DNA of 64,000 nucleotides from Leidyana gryllorum EB-2025a (GCA_048772705.1 JBLWGC010000051.1:248001-312000), one strand, 5' to 3'; positions 21,176 through 31,885 are shown, counted from the first letter of the stretch. Numbers and translations: made by a program. Notes: generated by a model from the sequence alone, not told the origin.

Positions 21176-22852
21176 CTAACGCCATTTCAACCCCCCAGCC
21201 GGTGCACGGCGAGACCTCCCTCTCAAACGGTCCATAGAAGCCTGACATTCAGTGCAGCTGCTGCATGTACTAGACAGATCGTCAGAGTCGGCTCGCGTCC
21301 GTCGAGGGAGAGCCACAGAAGGATAAGAGCCAGCAAAGGAGACTGGGGTAGCTCCTGGTCCCGTCTGCGCTCTCAACACAGCGGAATGTGATGTCCTGAT
21401 TGGATATGTACGGCTGCTGGATGTTCGATCCGAGTTTTGAGGCCATTGCAAGAGAGGGTTGGGGCATCCCCAACGCTCCAGGAATGTCTTCTCACGCTTC
21501 TTCTTGGACCGACGATGTTTAGATCCGCGCTCTTTGACAACATATGTAGCGGGTGGGCCGGAAACGTGGGCAGAAGGCGCCTCTGTAATTTGGAGCTGTC
21601 CTGCTTTATACTTCTGCATGAGCACTTCTTTTCCGCTTCGAGCAACCTGTTCATCGAGTTTGGCGACTAAATCGGCTTGGCGTAATTCTGTAGCCATATT
21701 CTCCACTTGGCACATAGCCATGGGCTGTTGCGAGCTGCTGAGGAGGGCGACGTGATTATATAGTCGCGCAGCTTGCTCGGCCATGAAAGATTCGACGAAC
21801 GGACGTGCGACAGGAACTTCCACAAACTTGGGGACATAAAGAGGGTACTGTTGCTTGGTGACCACGGGTTCCAGCTGTGGAACCTCGTACTCGTGTACCA
21901 CTTCGGCCGCGTATGCCACAGGGACCTTCACAGGGACATCGACTTCCTTCTTGACTTCGACATACTCAGGATAGGGTTTGTCAACATACTGGGGAACTGG
22001 TTTATGCTTGACGACAACTTCCTCTCGAATTTCTGGCACTTCGACTTGTTTGACTATGGGGATCTCTCTGTATTGTATTTGAGGGACCTCCACGACCTTC
22101 TCCTGACGTATGATCTTTGGAACATGTTGCACCCGCTCCACGATTTCGACTTTGGGTACATGATGGACTCTCTCCTGTGTGATCACCTCTGGCACTTCCA
22201 CAATTCGGTCCACATACTCAATTTCCGGTACTTCGACTACTTTCTCCCTTATAATGGGTTTCGCAACCTCCACAATCTTTTCCCGGACGACTTGCTCTTC
22301 TTCAATTACCTCCTCTACCACGCGGCGATCTGGGACGACCACGATTTTCTCAAAGAGATCCTCCCGTACGATTTTCTTGGGGATCTTAATGCGATGCTCA
22401 GTCCATCGCTCGGAGATGACGCTGCCTCCAGCGGTCATCGAGCTAGCGGCTGAGACTTGGGAGCTTGTGTACCGGGGAGGGAGCTGGACAGTCTGTCCAG
22501 TGGGAGAACCTCCGTTGACCGACAAGTACTGATTCGACGAGGCGCCGACAATCTCGCGCGCGGTCGACACTATGTGTGGGGCTTGTTGGCTATATGTCGA
22601 GGCGTACGCATTGTTACTGCCAATAGTGTGGGCAGAGTAACTGTGGCGAACAGAGGGGGAGTAGCTGTTGTAGGCAGCGGCATGGTGATACCCGGCCTGT
22701 CCGGTCATCGAAGTGTGATGCGTTTGTCTGGTGGCATACTGACGCAGGGGTGACTCCGTAGCGCTAGGGACCTGCAAGAAAGATCCCAAAGATTGTGCGC
22801 CCACGGGACGCAGTCGGTGGGTGGACTGCGAACTGGAGTCGTCAGACATCAT
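21176..22852 (-). CDS. Alveolin (inner membrane complex protein)
   Basis: Single-exon, 558-residue alveolin, the intermediate-filament-like scaffold under the alveolar sacs of alveolates. Residues about 150-370 consist of the diagnostic charged repeats: EKIVVVPDRRVVEEVIEEEQ, VVREKIVEVAKPIIREK, EYVDRIVEVPEVI, EVPQIQYREIPIV and KKEVDVPVKVPV. The N-terminal 140 residues are Ser/Tyr/Gln-rich. The tail has a Lys/Arg cluster (KHRRSKKKREK) and a Cys cluster (STCSSCTEC) near the C-terminus that could be palmitoylated, as in other IMC proteins; that last point is inference. The start is the first of two adjacent Met codons. It shares a 42-nt spacer with the divergent PUF gene. This is the strongest lineage marker in the window. 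Confidence 0.92.
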   Translation of the reverse strand: MMSDDSSSQSTHRLRPVGAQSLGSFLQVPSATESPLRQYATRQTHHTSMTGQAGYHHAAAYNSYSPSVRHSYSAHTIGSNNAYASTYSQQAPHIVSTAREIVGASSNQYLSVNGGSPTGQTVQLPPRYTSSQVSAASSMTAGGSVISERWTEHRIKIPKKIVREDLFEKIVVVPDRRVVEEVIEEEQVVREKIVEVAKPIIREKVVEVPEIEYVDRIVEVPEVITQERVHHVPKVEIVERVQHVPKIIRQEKVVEVPQIQYREIPIVKQVEVPEIREEVVVKHKPVPQYVDKPYPEYVEVKKEVDVPVKVPVAYAAEVVHEYEVPQLEPVVTKQQYPLYVPKFVEVPVARPFVESFMAEQAARLYNHVALLSSSQQPMAMCQVENMATELRQADLVAKLDEQVARSGKEVLMQKYKAGQLQITEAPSAHVSGPPATYVVKERGSKHRRSKKKREKTFLERWGCPNPLLQWPQNSDRTSSSRTYPIRTSHSAVLRAQTGPGATPVSFAGSYPSVALPRRTRADSDDLSSTCSSCTECQASMDRLRGRSRRAPAGGLKWR

Positions 22853-22894
22853 TTACCACAAATTGATTCTTTTTCGCAACCTTAGACACATGCT
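22853..22894. promoter_or_regulatory. 42-nt spacer between divergent alveolin and PUF genes
   Basis: All non-coding sequence between two divergent start codons. T-rich on one side. No known motif recognised; a bidirectional promoter would have to lie here or within the first codons of the genes. Confidence 0.25.
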
Positions 22895-25720
22895 ATGAAC
22901 ACAGACAGCACTATAGCTGACACTTCACCATCTGCCCTGACTCCGACAAAACTGGATGTATGGCTGGCCACCCCACCCTCTTCTACCGCAGGCGGTCAAT
23001 CCCCCATCCCTTCGCTAGCGCCTCTTCTAAGGTGAGTTCTCCCTTCAATGACTCCCCAGCACAACCCCAGATTCTTTACGGACATGGAAAACAGCGATCG
23101 GAAGGCACTTAGGGAGGCTATGACTCAGATAGCTCGGATGTTAGACTCGGATACGAAGGCCTCAGAGGGGGACGAGGAGTACACCACTTCGGAGGTTGCA
23201 TCCAAGGCACACGATTCTTCAACCACAGACAATGCGCAGGAGTGGGGTACACCGACTTCAAGTGGACGCTTAAATCATCAGCAGATTGCTGATCGGCGAG
23301 AGGGAAGGTCTTCCAGCAAGAGCCGACGCAACACTGGGGCTCAGATGCGGCGAGACATGAAGCTTGAGGTTCTGGGGAGCCACAAGGCTGCATTTGAGGA
23401 TGATAATGGGTTAGCCTCCGGCAACATTGTTGCTCTGATATTGGTGAGCCTCTTCGGAACCATTGCCATCAATGGCTGACTGACGAATTAATGGCTTGTT
23501 ATGTCATGAAGTGTGGACGTGTCTAATGCTCCCTCCTATGAGAACTCCGGCCCGTCTCGTTGACAGCCAACTGTTATGCTCTTGTTTCCCACAGCGCGAC
23601 CAAGCCGGGTGTCGCATCGTGCAACGTTTGCTAGCCGACGGCAGTGAGCCAATGCAGCGACGTATCATAGCCCAGACAATCCCATACTTTGCACGCTTGA
23701 TGTCAGACCCGATTGGCAACTACTTTTGCCAATCAGCTTTGCATGTCTGCACAAATAGTGAAATCGGACCGATATTGGATCGCGTATGGAAACGTTTACC
23801 CCAAATGTCTAGGAGTCTGTACGGAACCCGAGCCGTCCAACGACTCATTGTGCGGGTATGGAACAACGCGTGTGTCCTAGCCCATTTTCTCCCGACAGGG
23901 CGCTGGACAACATAGCGCCCGCCTCATGGAGGCGTTCAAAGGCCACATCAAGGATTTGGCAGTGGACGTCTGTGGAAGTCATGTTGTCCGCCAGCTCATT
24001 GAGTCGCTACCCCCTGATCATGTGGAAGCTGCTCATGCTGAGCTTCGCGCCCAGATTCCCGGCATTTCTACCACAAAACGGGGTGAACAACATATTGTGA
24101 CTATTCGATTTAAGCTTCTCAGGATGCTCTGCAATTCAACAATGTCTGGACCATGGAAGCGCGGCGCAGAAATCCCGAATGACCGCGAGCATACTTCCAC
24201 ATACACGGACACTTATCCAGGATCCCTTCGGCAACTATGTGGTCCAACATGTTATGAGACTACGCGACGACGAGACCAACAACTACATCATTGAACTCGT
24301 CTTGCTTGATTTGGGTATCCTCAGCAAGCATAAGTTTGCGAGCAATGTTGTCGAGTTGTGTATCAGGATGTCCAATCCATATCAGCTGGGATCCTTTGTG
24401 GGAGCACTCGTATCGTCCGGGATACGCAATGTGCACGATCTGCTTGAAGATTCATTCGGAAACTATGGTACGTTGCGTCCGTACTTGCTCACACACACAC
24501 AAACACACACAATTCTGAGTTCGACTTTCCGCTCAATCTCTCTTTTTGTGAATCACCCCCTCTCTCCGCATACGCGAAGCACCCAGCGTGCGGTTGGTTT
24601 GGGTGACCGACGGCGGCCCCGATTGTCAATAGTTGGTACACTCACCGCAAGGTACCCCCGGTTGCCGGCGTACCGTTGCATGCTATGCTGTGTATTGTAA
24701 CCGCTCAGCGCGAAAAGTCGGGCTGAGCCGCACGGTAGCACGCGAGAGAAGGAAGTGATGGGGAAGACGACATGTGTTTGGCCCGCAATAGCTATTTGGC
24801 GTGGCAAAGGTGATGATGATGAGTGTGGTGCGCTAAGCCCCCTCCTTCACACCTGTCTCTTCCGTCACTTTCGAACTATGTCGGCCCGGATGGCTAGCGT
24901 GAAACGAAAATTCAGTCCGCCTGCCTGTCTGTTGCCAAGTGCCCGTGTTATGTATGCCCTTTCACCTGCTGATCGACTGATCAGCCACCCGTGTTCACCG
25001 AGACAGGATAATTTGTCAATGATTATCCGCTGACTCACTTTTACTCTATCAAAATGGCTTTCCGCAGTTATACAAATCCTTTTGGAATGTATTCCGCACA
25101 ACACATTCAGTCCTCTTGACCGCGTTGTGGCATTGTGTTTACCAAGCCTCAATCAAAGTGTGCATGGACGCCGTGTGTCTCAAATTCTCCTGACCCGATT
25201 CCCATTTTTGGCGGGGGCGTGTCTTAACGGGATGCCGTTGATGCCGAAGCTCGAGAACACCGACAACACTTGGACAGATTCCAGTGCAGTGCCGCAAAGT
25301 GATGGGTCAATGGAACCTCGAAGCAGCACTCATCATAGCAACGGGAGATCCAGCTCATCTGGCAACGAGATCCCCCAGATCAGTCCAAGCAGTGTGACGT
25401 CGAGACACCGACTGACTCAACGGGAGGAGCCGAGCGGTTCTTCCTCCGCGCCCGAGGAGCCGCCCCCCCCGGTTACTGCCGAGACCGAGAACAACCCGCC
25501 TAGTTCGCAAGTTCATACGTTACCGTGCTGGCTGGAAGAGCCCGCCTCTCCTTCACACCAGATTTGCATCACGGCATTTCTGGACAGTAGTGACTCTTCG
25601 TCCCAAGTGGGAGTGCCCCATCGGCTTAAAGCCGTATCATCACGAAGTATGTCTATGGCCCTGAATCGTTACCGCCATACGAGTAGTTTCTCTGGCGGGG
25701 GAGAAGGAGGATTGTGTTGA
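22895..25720 (+). CDS. Pumilio/PUF-family RNA-binding protein
   Basis: Cytoplasmic translational regulator that binds 3' UTRs through PUF repeats. Exons: 22895-23031, 23071-23443, 23595-about 23852, then 23899-24081 region, 24125-24467, and 25068-25720. Introns are 39, 151, about 43, about 40 and 600 nt. Disordered N-terminus, then repeats visible as RDQAGCRIVQRLL, DPIGNYFCQSAL, SLYGTRAVQRLIV, DVCGSHVVRQLIE, TKRGCSAIQQCLDHG, DPFGNYVVQHVM, HKFASNVVELCI and DSFGNYVIQILLE. That is eight repeats, matching the family's usual number. A Ser/Pro-rich tail follows and ends in a Gly-rich stretch. The 600-nt final intron interrupts the last repeat and is a clear size outlier here. The 151-nt intron might hide a small exon. 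Confidence 0.88.
24490..24512. repeat. CA-rich simple repeat
   Basis: Short run of CA dinucleotides with one interruption, just inside the donor of the 600-nt PUF intron. Such runs are rare elsewhere in this compact window. Confidence 0.8.
24671..24750 (+). ncRNA. Candidate structured RNA inside the PUF intron
   Basis: Two nested inverted repeats: TACCGT (24671-24676) pairs with ACGGTA (24732-24737), and GCTCAGC (24703-24709) pairs with GCTGAGC (24722-24728). Directly after the stem comes AGAGAA (24745-24750), which fits the H-box consensus of H/ACA guide RNAs. A second hairpin and a terminal ACA would be needed downstream, and I cannot point to a convincing pair. Host-intron location suits a small nucleolar RNA, but chance stems of this size are possible. 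Confidence 0.2.
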
Positions 25721-25986
25721 AAACGAGACCTCTTCTCCCACTACCGCTCATCCAAACACCCAACTCCACTACATACAGGATCAATCTGATTAGAAATGGC
25801 CGGATTGTTCCACAACACCACTTGTCGTGACGGAAAGTTAATCGTGCGACTTACGCCATTGGCCTGAATGTGCTAACTGGGCGCGAGGAGGTGCTTTGAT
25901 CTCCGTGCATGCTGCTACTCGATACTTAAGCCCGTTTAAAAAAAAAAACTTCCAAGTTGCGAATTCAACAGCCGAGGGGCTGAGTG

Positions 25987-27045
25987 ATGATCTCCTGGAG
26001 TTCCTTTGTGGCCTTAGCCACCTGTCTGCTGGTGGCAGTGTTGTACAGTATGTCTTTCAATCGTTCAAGAGGGAGACTACGGTCCACTACAGGTTCAAAG
26101 GTCCTATATGCTTATAGAGGACGTGCCAAGACAGTACCACGTGTTGTTCTGGCTGGACTACAACGCTCCGGCAAGACTATCCTATGGCAGCAAGTGGGAT
26201 AGAATTATTAGTCGTTGTTCGTTGAAACCCCCCCTTAGCTCACCGCATCTGAGCCTCCTCGCCCGACTGTAGCGAGCTTGGAATCCAATATGGGCTACTT
26301 TTTGCCCACTACCGCCGCTTCCGTAACACCAGAGGAAGCTCGTCGATTATTCGGCAAAATAGAGATATGCGACACCCCAGGCCACAGCGCCGCGCAGATG
26401 GATCTTGTCAATGACCGACTGTGGGCCGCGATGGCTATAGTTTTTGTGATCAATTCTACCGACAAAGCCTCGATGCGGGAGGCTGCGAGCTATTTATTCT
26501 CCATATTAACCTCCCCTGCCTGGCAGAAGCTCCGACAACCTTTGTGTTTGGTACTCAACCGGCAGTGGGACCGGGGTGCCAGACATCGCAATCTCATTCG
26601 TGAGGACCTGGAACGTGAAATGTAAGTGTGCAGCACAGATAGTCGTTACTTCGATCGATGCGCAGCGAGCGGCTGAACCGTTCACTCGCACAAGCCCCCC
26701 GTCGAGCCCAAATTCCCTCTGGGTGAGGTTATCCCGAAAAGCGTTTTGGCTACAGCCTTCAGTGCAAACTTTGTCAAAAGCTTCCTTGGTAAGATCACCA
26801 GAGGATATTATACTCGCTTCGCGGAGTATAAAAAGTCTGATGGCTTTTCATCCCCCGTGCTGTTGACGCGTCAGCAACGACACGATGGAATATTCCGATT
26901 TTCCGACCTTGACTGCAAACTGATGGTGAGAAGAGCCGACTTATCTGTTGACCTTTCGTCCCAGATGATGGTACACGAGACATCAAATGAGACCAACGTG
27001 ATGGGTGTCAAAGGCTTCATTCAAAGAGCCGCTTTGTGCCGATAG
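25987..27045 (+). CDS. Signal recognition particle receptor subunit beta (SRPRB-like)
   Basis: ER-membrane GTPase that anchors the SRP receptor. The N-terminus has one membrane segment (SSFVALATCLLVAVLYSM). G1 is VVLAGLQRSGKTILW at the end of exon 1; an intron of about 46 nt follows. Then come G2-like SLESNMGYFLP, G3 ICDTPGHSAAQ and AMAIVFVINSTDKASMREA, which matches the family's AVVFVVDS strand. The expected G4 NKxD reads Asn-Arg-Gln-Trp-Asp, an odd change. After LEREI the 3' exons are less certain; one model uses a 79-nt intron into GYYTRFAEYKKSD, then HDGIFRFSDL (matching the family's EFEFSQL) and a final exon ending AALCR at 27045. 25721-25986 upstream is a spacer with an A-rich run near 25940. 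Confidence 0.8.
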
Positions 27046-27090
27046 GGGGAATGGTCGTTGTCTGCTATGTCTGAGAGAGAAGGGGCTAGT

Positions 27091-28464
27091 TTAGGTGAGA
27101 ATCTGATCTGCAGGTGGTGGCTGGGACAGCGAGTCACCTGTCCCACCTGCCGTACGCTCCATATGAGCTATTCTCGCAGCAAAGGCATCACGCAGCTTGG
27201 CTTCTATTAACTTTCGCGACCAAGTGAAGTCCACCTAAGTGCATTACCTATTTTACCGGAACCGCCGTGGTGCCTCGCTTACCATGTTGGCATACACAGT
27301 GACTCCCAAATCCATGCACTCGCGCGTCACCTCCACAGCGTATCGGGAATCGGCTTCTCCGCCGGCCTCTGGTGTTGAGGGGACCACTTGCACGAGCACT
27401 TGCTTCAGTTCGGTCGGGGACCCCAGCAGCTGGAAGTGCCACAAGCACCGTTCCGATCCGTCTCTCGACAGTATACACATTTCATTCATTCCATTTCCTT
27501 CCAAATAATGGAGTAAGGTCTTGGCCAATTCGCCAGTGCGGCCAGCCACGCGGAGGGGGAAGGGGACAGAAGCGAAGGGGAGGGGTCTTGGAGTGATGCC
27601 ATGGAAAATCTTGAGGTCGCTTTGGAGTATTTTAGTCCAAGACTCCTGGGCTACGAATGCCATCGCTTTTTCACGTGCGGCTCGTCGAGCCTCTTGTAGA
27701 CTCGATCCATCCTCGAGCTCCAGCGCCTCCAAAAGAGCTTCTGCTGCCGCTTTGTCCCGATCTTGCCATCTGTTTCCATACAAGTCGGGCGCAAAGTCAG
27801 CAGTGTCTTCCTGCAACGTCATCAGCAACAGCTTGAGACAATCTGCGTCCACAGTGACCTCGGACGCGGGCCGGACGGGCTGGAACCCGCAGCCTTTTAT
27901 CAAATGCTCAAGCCATTCCCTTTGGCCCCCGTCAGGAGGGTCGAGCCCCAACACCATTTCCGTTATCAGCGTAGTTGTGCTCCCCAATACTTTCTCCGAG
28001 GAGTTGCAGTAGATCATATGTGGGTTCTTCGCGAGCATCTCCGCTTTTGGCTGGTCTACGTGGTGATCGAACACCCCTACCACACAGCCTCGTTCCCACC
28101 AACCCTTGTTCGCTTCTGTAACATCATTGTGGTCCAGTAGGATCCATTTGCGCCCGCTGAAGGTGTGTTTCCGCCATATGTCTTTTCGGATAACGGGATC
28201 CTCTATGAAGAAGAGGAGGTCCGGGGTGATGTGTGATACGCCAATAGCTGCGGTAGTGAACTCTGAAAAGCGTTTGCGTCCAGTATTGAGAATGGGGTAA
28301 ACCTGAAGGTTATAGGGAGCCAGTTGTGCTAAGGCATATGCCAAAACGAGTGACGAAACAACCGAGTCGAGATCGGCTGACTGGTTGCCAACAAGATACA
28401 GCGTGCAAGTCCCACGTCCACCTTGTTGGATGAAACGAATGTATTCTAACAGTCCTGGCATCAC
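27091..28464 (-). CDS. Exopolyphosphatase/prune-family DHH phosphoesterase
   Basis: Two exons, 28464-27283 and 27234-27091, with a 48-nt intron; about 441 residues (the first two codons are both Met). The DHH-family metal-binding motifs are in place: YLVGNQSADLDSVVSS (the family's NxDxDS block), WILLDHNDVTEAN and VVGVFDHHVDQ. The C-terminal DHHA2 domain carries VDADCLKLLLMTLQEDTADF and, near the end, LSRDGSERCLW. Yeast PPX1 and metazoan prune proteins share this layout; they hydrolyse inorganic polyphosphate or short-chain phosphates in the cytosol. The start lies 37 nt after the previous minus-strand stop, in a run of same-strand genes. Confidence 0.87.
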
Positions 28465-28501
28465 CGCTCAGTCGAAAAAAGAGTGCCTTAAGGGGCAAAA
28501 G

Positions 28502-31500
28502 TCACACTATTTCCCAACCCTGTCCTCCCAGCATGGTTAACTCTTCACTTGAACACGGCAAAGCGATAGACTTGGCGAAGCTTGAGACCATCGGACACGT
28601 ACCCGCGAGCGCCAAACAACGATGATATAGACGCAATGCAGTGCGTGTTGGGGTGTTTTGACTAATGTAGCTGGAAAGAATCATTCCAGCCAAGATGCCA
28701 CATGTCTCTGGGGCTTTGTCCAGCAGCAAATCGGCAACTTCTAACAGCTTCGCCCACAGTCGGTTGCGTCCTGTGTTCCAACGACCCTCGCCCAAAACTG
28801 CCAGCTGTCCGATAAGATACACTGCGTTGGGATCCCGAGCAGCCAACTTAATTATGCCATCCGCAACGTCCTCCGGTGTACCGACACACTCCACCACGAG
28901 GGCAGCGAAGCCCATGCCATTTGGCGTTTCAAGTGCTTGCTGGAAAACTTGACGCGCGGGTCCAACGGGTATGCGCCCTTTGGTCGTCAAATAAGTGATC
29001 AGCGCTTGGAACGCCTTGAGCTCTCTGTCCTTCCATACCTTACAGAAGAGGTAATGAAGGAGTTCTTCGTTATACACAATACCGGTGCAGAAATCCGGTA
29101 TGAAAAGAGATGCTTTCTTGCGCCCACGCGGGTTCCGGTGTTGCATCACTTTGGCTATCTTATTCTGGCCCTTTCCCGATGTCAAACATTGTAGTATGGC
29201 GTCGCCCACCAACTTGATCTGCATTGCATCCGTGGTGAAGACCCGCCCACGCATCAACGCCCATGACGCCCCAGCCTTGTCGCACAACTGTCTGGCCAGC
29301 ATGCAGTCCATCAAACGCCAGACCAACACTTTCGACATATACTGCGGCTTCAGCCGTTTCGCTATCCGGCCAGCAACCTCAGCCGGATCCTGGGTCAACG
29401 AGTCGATCAGAAACTCCATACACCCTTCTGGGAACCAATCAGCGTGTGCAGCCATCAGTCGCAAGACTGCCAACTGAGACCTCCGAGTCATTTTCGGGAA
29501 CAACGCCATCATATGTGGTATCAGAGGTTTCAGCGCTGTGGGTTGACTTCTCATGTTTCTGCCAACCTCCAGGAGCGGACTGATTGTGAACCGAGTAGCG
29601 ATTTCGTCGGAGTGCAACATGTGCTCGTGCAACTTTTCGAAAAGTTCAGCTTGGGATTCGTCGTCCAATCTGGGCCACATGCTGCGTAATAATGCTGTCG
29701 CCGGCAGCAACTCGCTTCGGTACGACTCCTCCGTGTGGCCGGCCCGTAAGATGGCCGCGAGGCATTCTTGTGCGTGCTCCTTAAGACGCGGCACAGAGTC
29801 CACGCGTCCTTTCAGGGCGGTGGCGCTCACCAGGAACTGGGGCAACTTTTCAATTCCTTCGGTGGACAAAATGTCGTCCACCATTGGGTCAACACCTGAC
29901 CGGGCCATCAGCTCGAGCACACGCAAAAGTCGGCCTTCGAAAGGTGGGTCGCGAACGACCTTCTCAGCTGCCTCTCCGCCAGCCTCCGCATGCTGAACGG
30001 TCAGGGCGATTCCCTCTTGGATATGTGTTAAGATCTGATCGCGATATTTTTCAAGCTGTGTTTTACTCAGATTTTGCAGCCCGTCGATAGCTTCAAGTGG
30101 GGCCCAGACTGCGGGGTCGTTGGAGTCACAGTAACCCTCTTCCAGGAAAGTGTTGAATGCTTTGGGCAAATTGCGTAAAACCAACGATGTTAATTCCTGA
30201 TGTTTGAACCACAAGGGACGACTGGATTTGTCCTTGGCTGCGGATGAGATCGTCCCGTGCTGATCATCGCGACGCGTGTGGGCAATCTTGGCAGCGGCGA
30301 CAGGATCAGCACGACCAAGCACTTTCAGGTCGTTGACCAAGTGCCAACTGCCACCTATATACCTCAGTCTCAAATTGACCACTGTCTTGAGCGTAGCAGC
30401 TCTGGCTTGCAGTGTCTTGCGCTTCTTGAAGCCCTTCATATATAGGTGGACATTGAAGTACATGGGGTCCGCATTGAGAGGTATGTCAGTGATGGAGGGT
30501 AGTTGGCCCCTCCCAATGGCAGCAGAAATCTTGTGACGACCGCCGGAGGTTGCTTTGGGGATCAACTCTGTCACGGTGACGAATTGCTCTTCAGTCAGAT
30601 AGCCCAGGACCTTTGCGACTAACAGCTTCTTTATCGTTGCTGATATATTATCGTCGAGTTCCCAATTGTCGTCTGTGACTGCGCCAGCAGCGAGCAGCGC
30701 TTCCACCACGTAATCTAAATGAGCAGCGAGTACTTTGGGTCCAAATAGATTGACGGCCTCGAACATCTTGGCTCTGACTGGGCACTGATCATTCTTTGTC
30801 TTGGCCACCTTTTCAAAGAAAGAAAGTCGGTACTCCGGCAGTCGCAATGCCAACTTGGCGAATCCAATGAAAGCTTTGCCGCGCACATCAGAGTTTTCGT
30901 CATGAAGTGCGCGTAAAATTGGTGGGCTTCCTTCCTCGTAGGGCAATTCAGCAAACCATCCCAGCCGCTCAACTGTGGCCGTGGCCATATTCGGCAGCTC
31001 CAGCATCCTTCGGGCCTCCGCCTCTCTGATGAACTGAGGGAACGGCAATTTGTCGAGATCAGTGCACCGATCGTGACTACAACGCATCGCAATGTGATTC
31101 TCGGTCCACCAATCACGCCAAGCAGCTTCGGGTACGGTATTCCGCTTCACCGGCAGCTTGTAGCCGGCGGAGAAGAGCTGTAAAACTTGACGGCCGAGGT
31201 CCAGGTCCAGAGGAGGGATGAAGAAGCGGCGGCCTCGATGTCGCATACTCAGCTGACCGCGGTTATGAGTCGGGTGCGTATGGCGGAGCAGATCAACGGC
31301 GAGGGAGAGCGCTCGGGGGAAGTCAATGCGGAAAGCCGCTGGCCATACTTTATCCATTTCGAAGTTGGTAGGAAGCAATGTATGGGATTGGACTACCTTC
31401 TCAATGACTGTAAATGCTCGTGCAGGGTCCAAAGAGATGGATCTGGTAACGACTTCTTCTATCAAGCTCAATACCCAGCTGGGGTCGAATCTTGTTTTCC

Positions 31501-31885
31501 CGTCCAACATATCCTCAACATAACGAAGGGCTACAAGCGGCCTTTTGTGGCACAGACGTCTCATACAACGGATATCCAATTCATTCTTCGTAGGCTCCAG
31601 ATACCGACAAGCGAGGGGTTCCGCTCGCAGAGCCTCCAAGCTTTCAGGTGTCAGCTCCTGGAGTCGACCCGCACGTGACAACTCACGGGCGATTTGGACT
31701 TTGGATACTTCCCATTTCAGCAACTTTTCGAATGTAGGAATCGGGTGTTTATGTGCTACCAGCAGGCGCCAGGCTGCTCGTCGTACGCTCTTCCGTTCGG
31801 ACACATCGCCTAATACCTCACACAAGAGCTTTGGCTGCTCAAGTCTCGATATCTTATGCAGCTGGTAGACGGGGTGTGGTATCAT
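28502..31885 (-). CDS. Large alpha-solenoid (HEAT/ARM-like) protein, unknown
   Basis: One uninterrupted exon of about 1,127 residues from the ATG at 31885. The open frame begins three codons earlier at a TTG. Almost entirely helical, with repeated helix pairs, for example PILRALHDENSDVRGKAFIG (a HEAT-like unit), MRSQPTALKPLIPHMMALFP and VLRLMAAHADWFPEGCMEF. I do not recognise a named family. No membrane segment and no low-complexity region, which is unusual among the large proteins here. The ATG overlaps the TGA stop of the small gene upstream (ATGA). The absence of introns in 3.4 kb could mean recent intron loss or acquisition by transfer; neither can be shown from sequence alone. Confidence 0.65.
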   Translation of the reverse strand: MIPHPVYQLHKISRLEQPKLLCEVLGDVSERKSVRRAAWRLLVAHKHPIPTFEKLLKWEVSKVQIARELSRAGRLQELTPESLEALRAEPLACRYLEPTKNELDIRCMRRLCHKRPLVALRYVEDMLDGKTRFDPSWVLSLIEEVVTRSISLDPARAFTVIEKVVQSHTLLPTNFEMDKVWPAAFRIDFPRALSLAVDLLRHTHPTHNRGQLSMRHRGRRFFIPPLDLDLGRQVLQLFSAGYKLPVKRNTVPEAAWRDWWTENHIAMRCSHDRCTDLDKLPFPQFIREAEARRMLELPNMATATVERLGWFAELPYEEGSPPILRALHDENSDVRGKAFIGFAKLALRLPEYRLSFFEKVAKTKNDQCPVRAKMFEAVNLFGPKVLAAHLDYVVEALLAAGAVTDDNWELDDNISATIKKLLVAKVLGYLTEEQFVTVTELIPKATSGGRHKISAAIGRGQLPSITDIPLNADPMYFNVHLYMKGFKKRKTLQARAATLKTVVNLRLRYIGGSWHLVNDLKVLGRADPVAAAKIAHTRRDDQHGTISSAAKDKSSRPLWFKHQELTSLVLRNLPKAFNTFLEEGYCDSNDPAVWAPLEAIDGLQNLSKTQLEKYRDQILTHIQEGIALTVQHAEAGGEAAEKVVRDPPFEGRLLRVLELMARSGVDPMVDDILSTEGIEKLPQFLVSATALKGRVDSVPRLKEHAQECLAAILRAGHTEESYRSELLPATALLRSMWPRLDDESQAELFEKLHEHMLHSDEIATRFTISPLLEVGRNMRSQPTALKPLIPHMMALFPKMTRRSQLAVLRLMAAHADWFPEGCMEFLIDSLTQDPAEVAGRIAKRLKPQYMSKVLVWRLMDCMLARQLCDKAGASWALMRGRVFTTDAMQIKLVGDAILQCLTSGKGQNKIAKVMQHRNPRGRKKASLFIPDFCTGIVYNEELLHYLFCKVWKDRELKAFQALITYLTTKGRIPVGPARQVFQQALETPNGMGFAALVVECVGTPEDVADGIIKLAARDPNAVYLIGQLAVLGEGRWNTGRNRLWAKLLEVADLLLDKAPETCGILAGMILSSYISQNTPTRTALRLYHRCLALAGTCPMVSSFAKSIALPCSSEELTMLGGQGWEIV

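Larger units (their letters stand above)
24468..25067 (+). other. 600-nt intron of the PUF gene
   Basis: The exon ending in codon TAT-G (24467) joins exactly to TT-ATA at 25068 (reading Asn-Tyr-Val-Ile-Gln-Ile-Leu-Leu-Glu), so this is an intron rather than a gene gap. It is more than ten times the usual size in this window. It holds a CA-repeat (24490-24512), a possible nested stem-loop (24671-24737) and a GATGATGATGAG run near 24810. No open frame in it looks like a protein. Confidence 0.7.

Noticed and set aside
21773-22453. 226-codon plus-strand frame rich in Leu, Asp, Phe and Tyr
   Set aside because: It lies antisense to the alveolin repeats; the repetitive composition is the mirror of the Val-Glu-Pro repeats, so it is a shadow.
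24584-24670. Possible tRNA in the PUF intron
   Set aside because: GC-rich with some pairing, but no B-box (GGTTCGANTCC) and no cloverleaf could be drawn.
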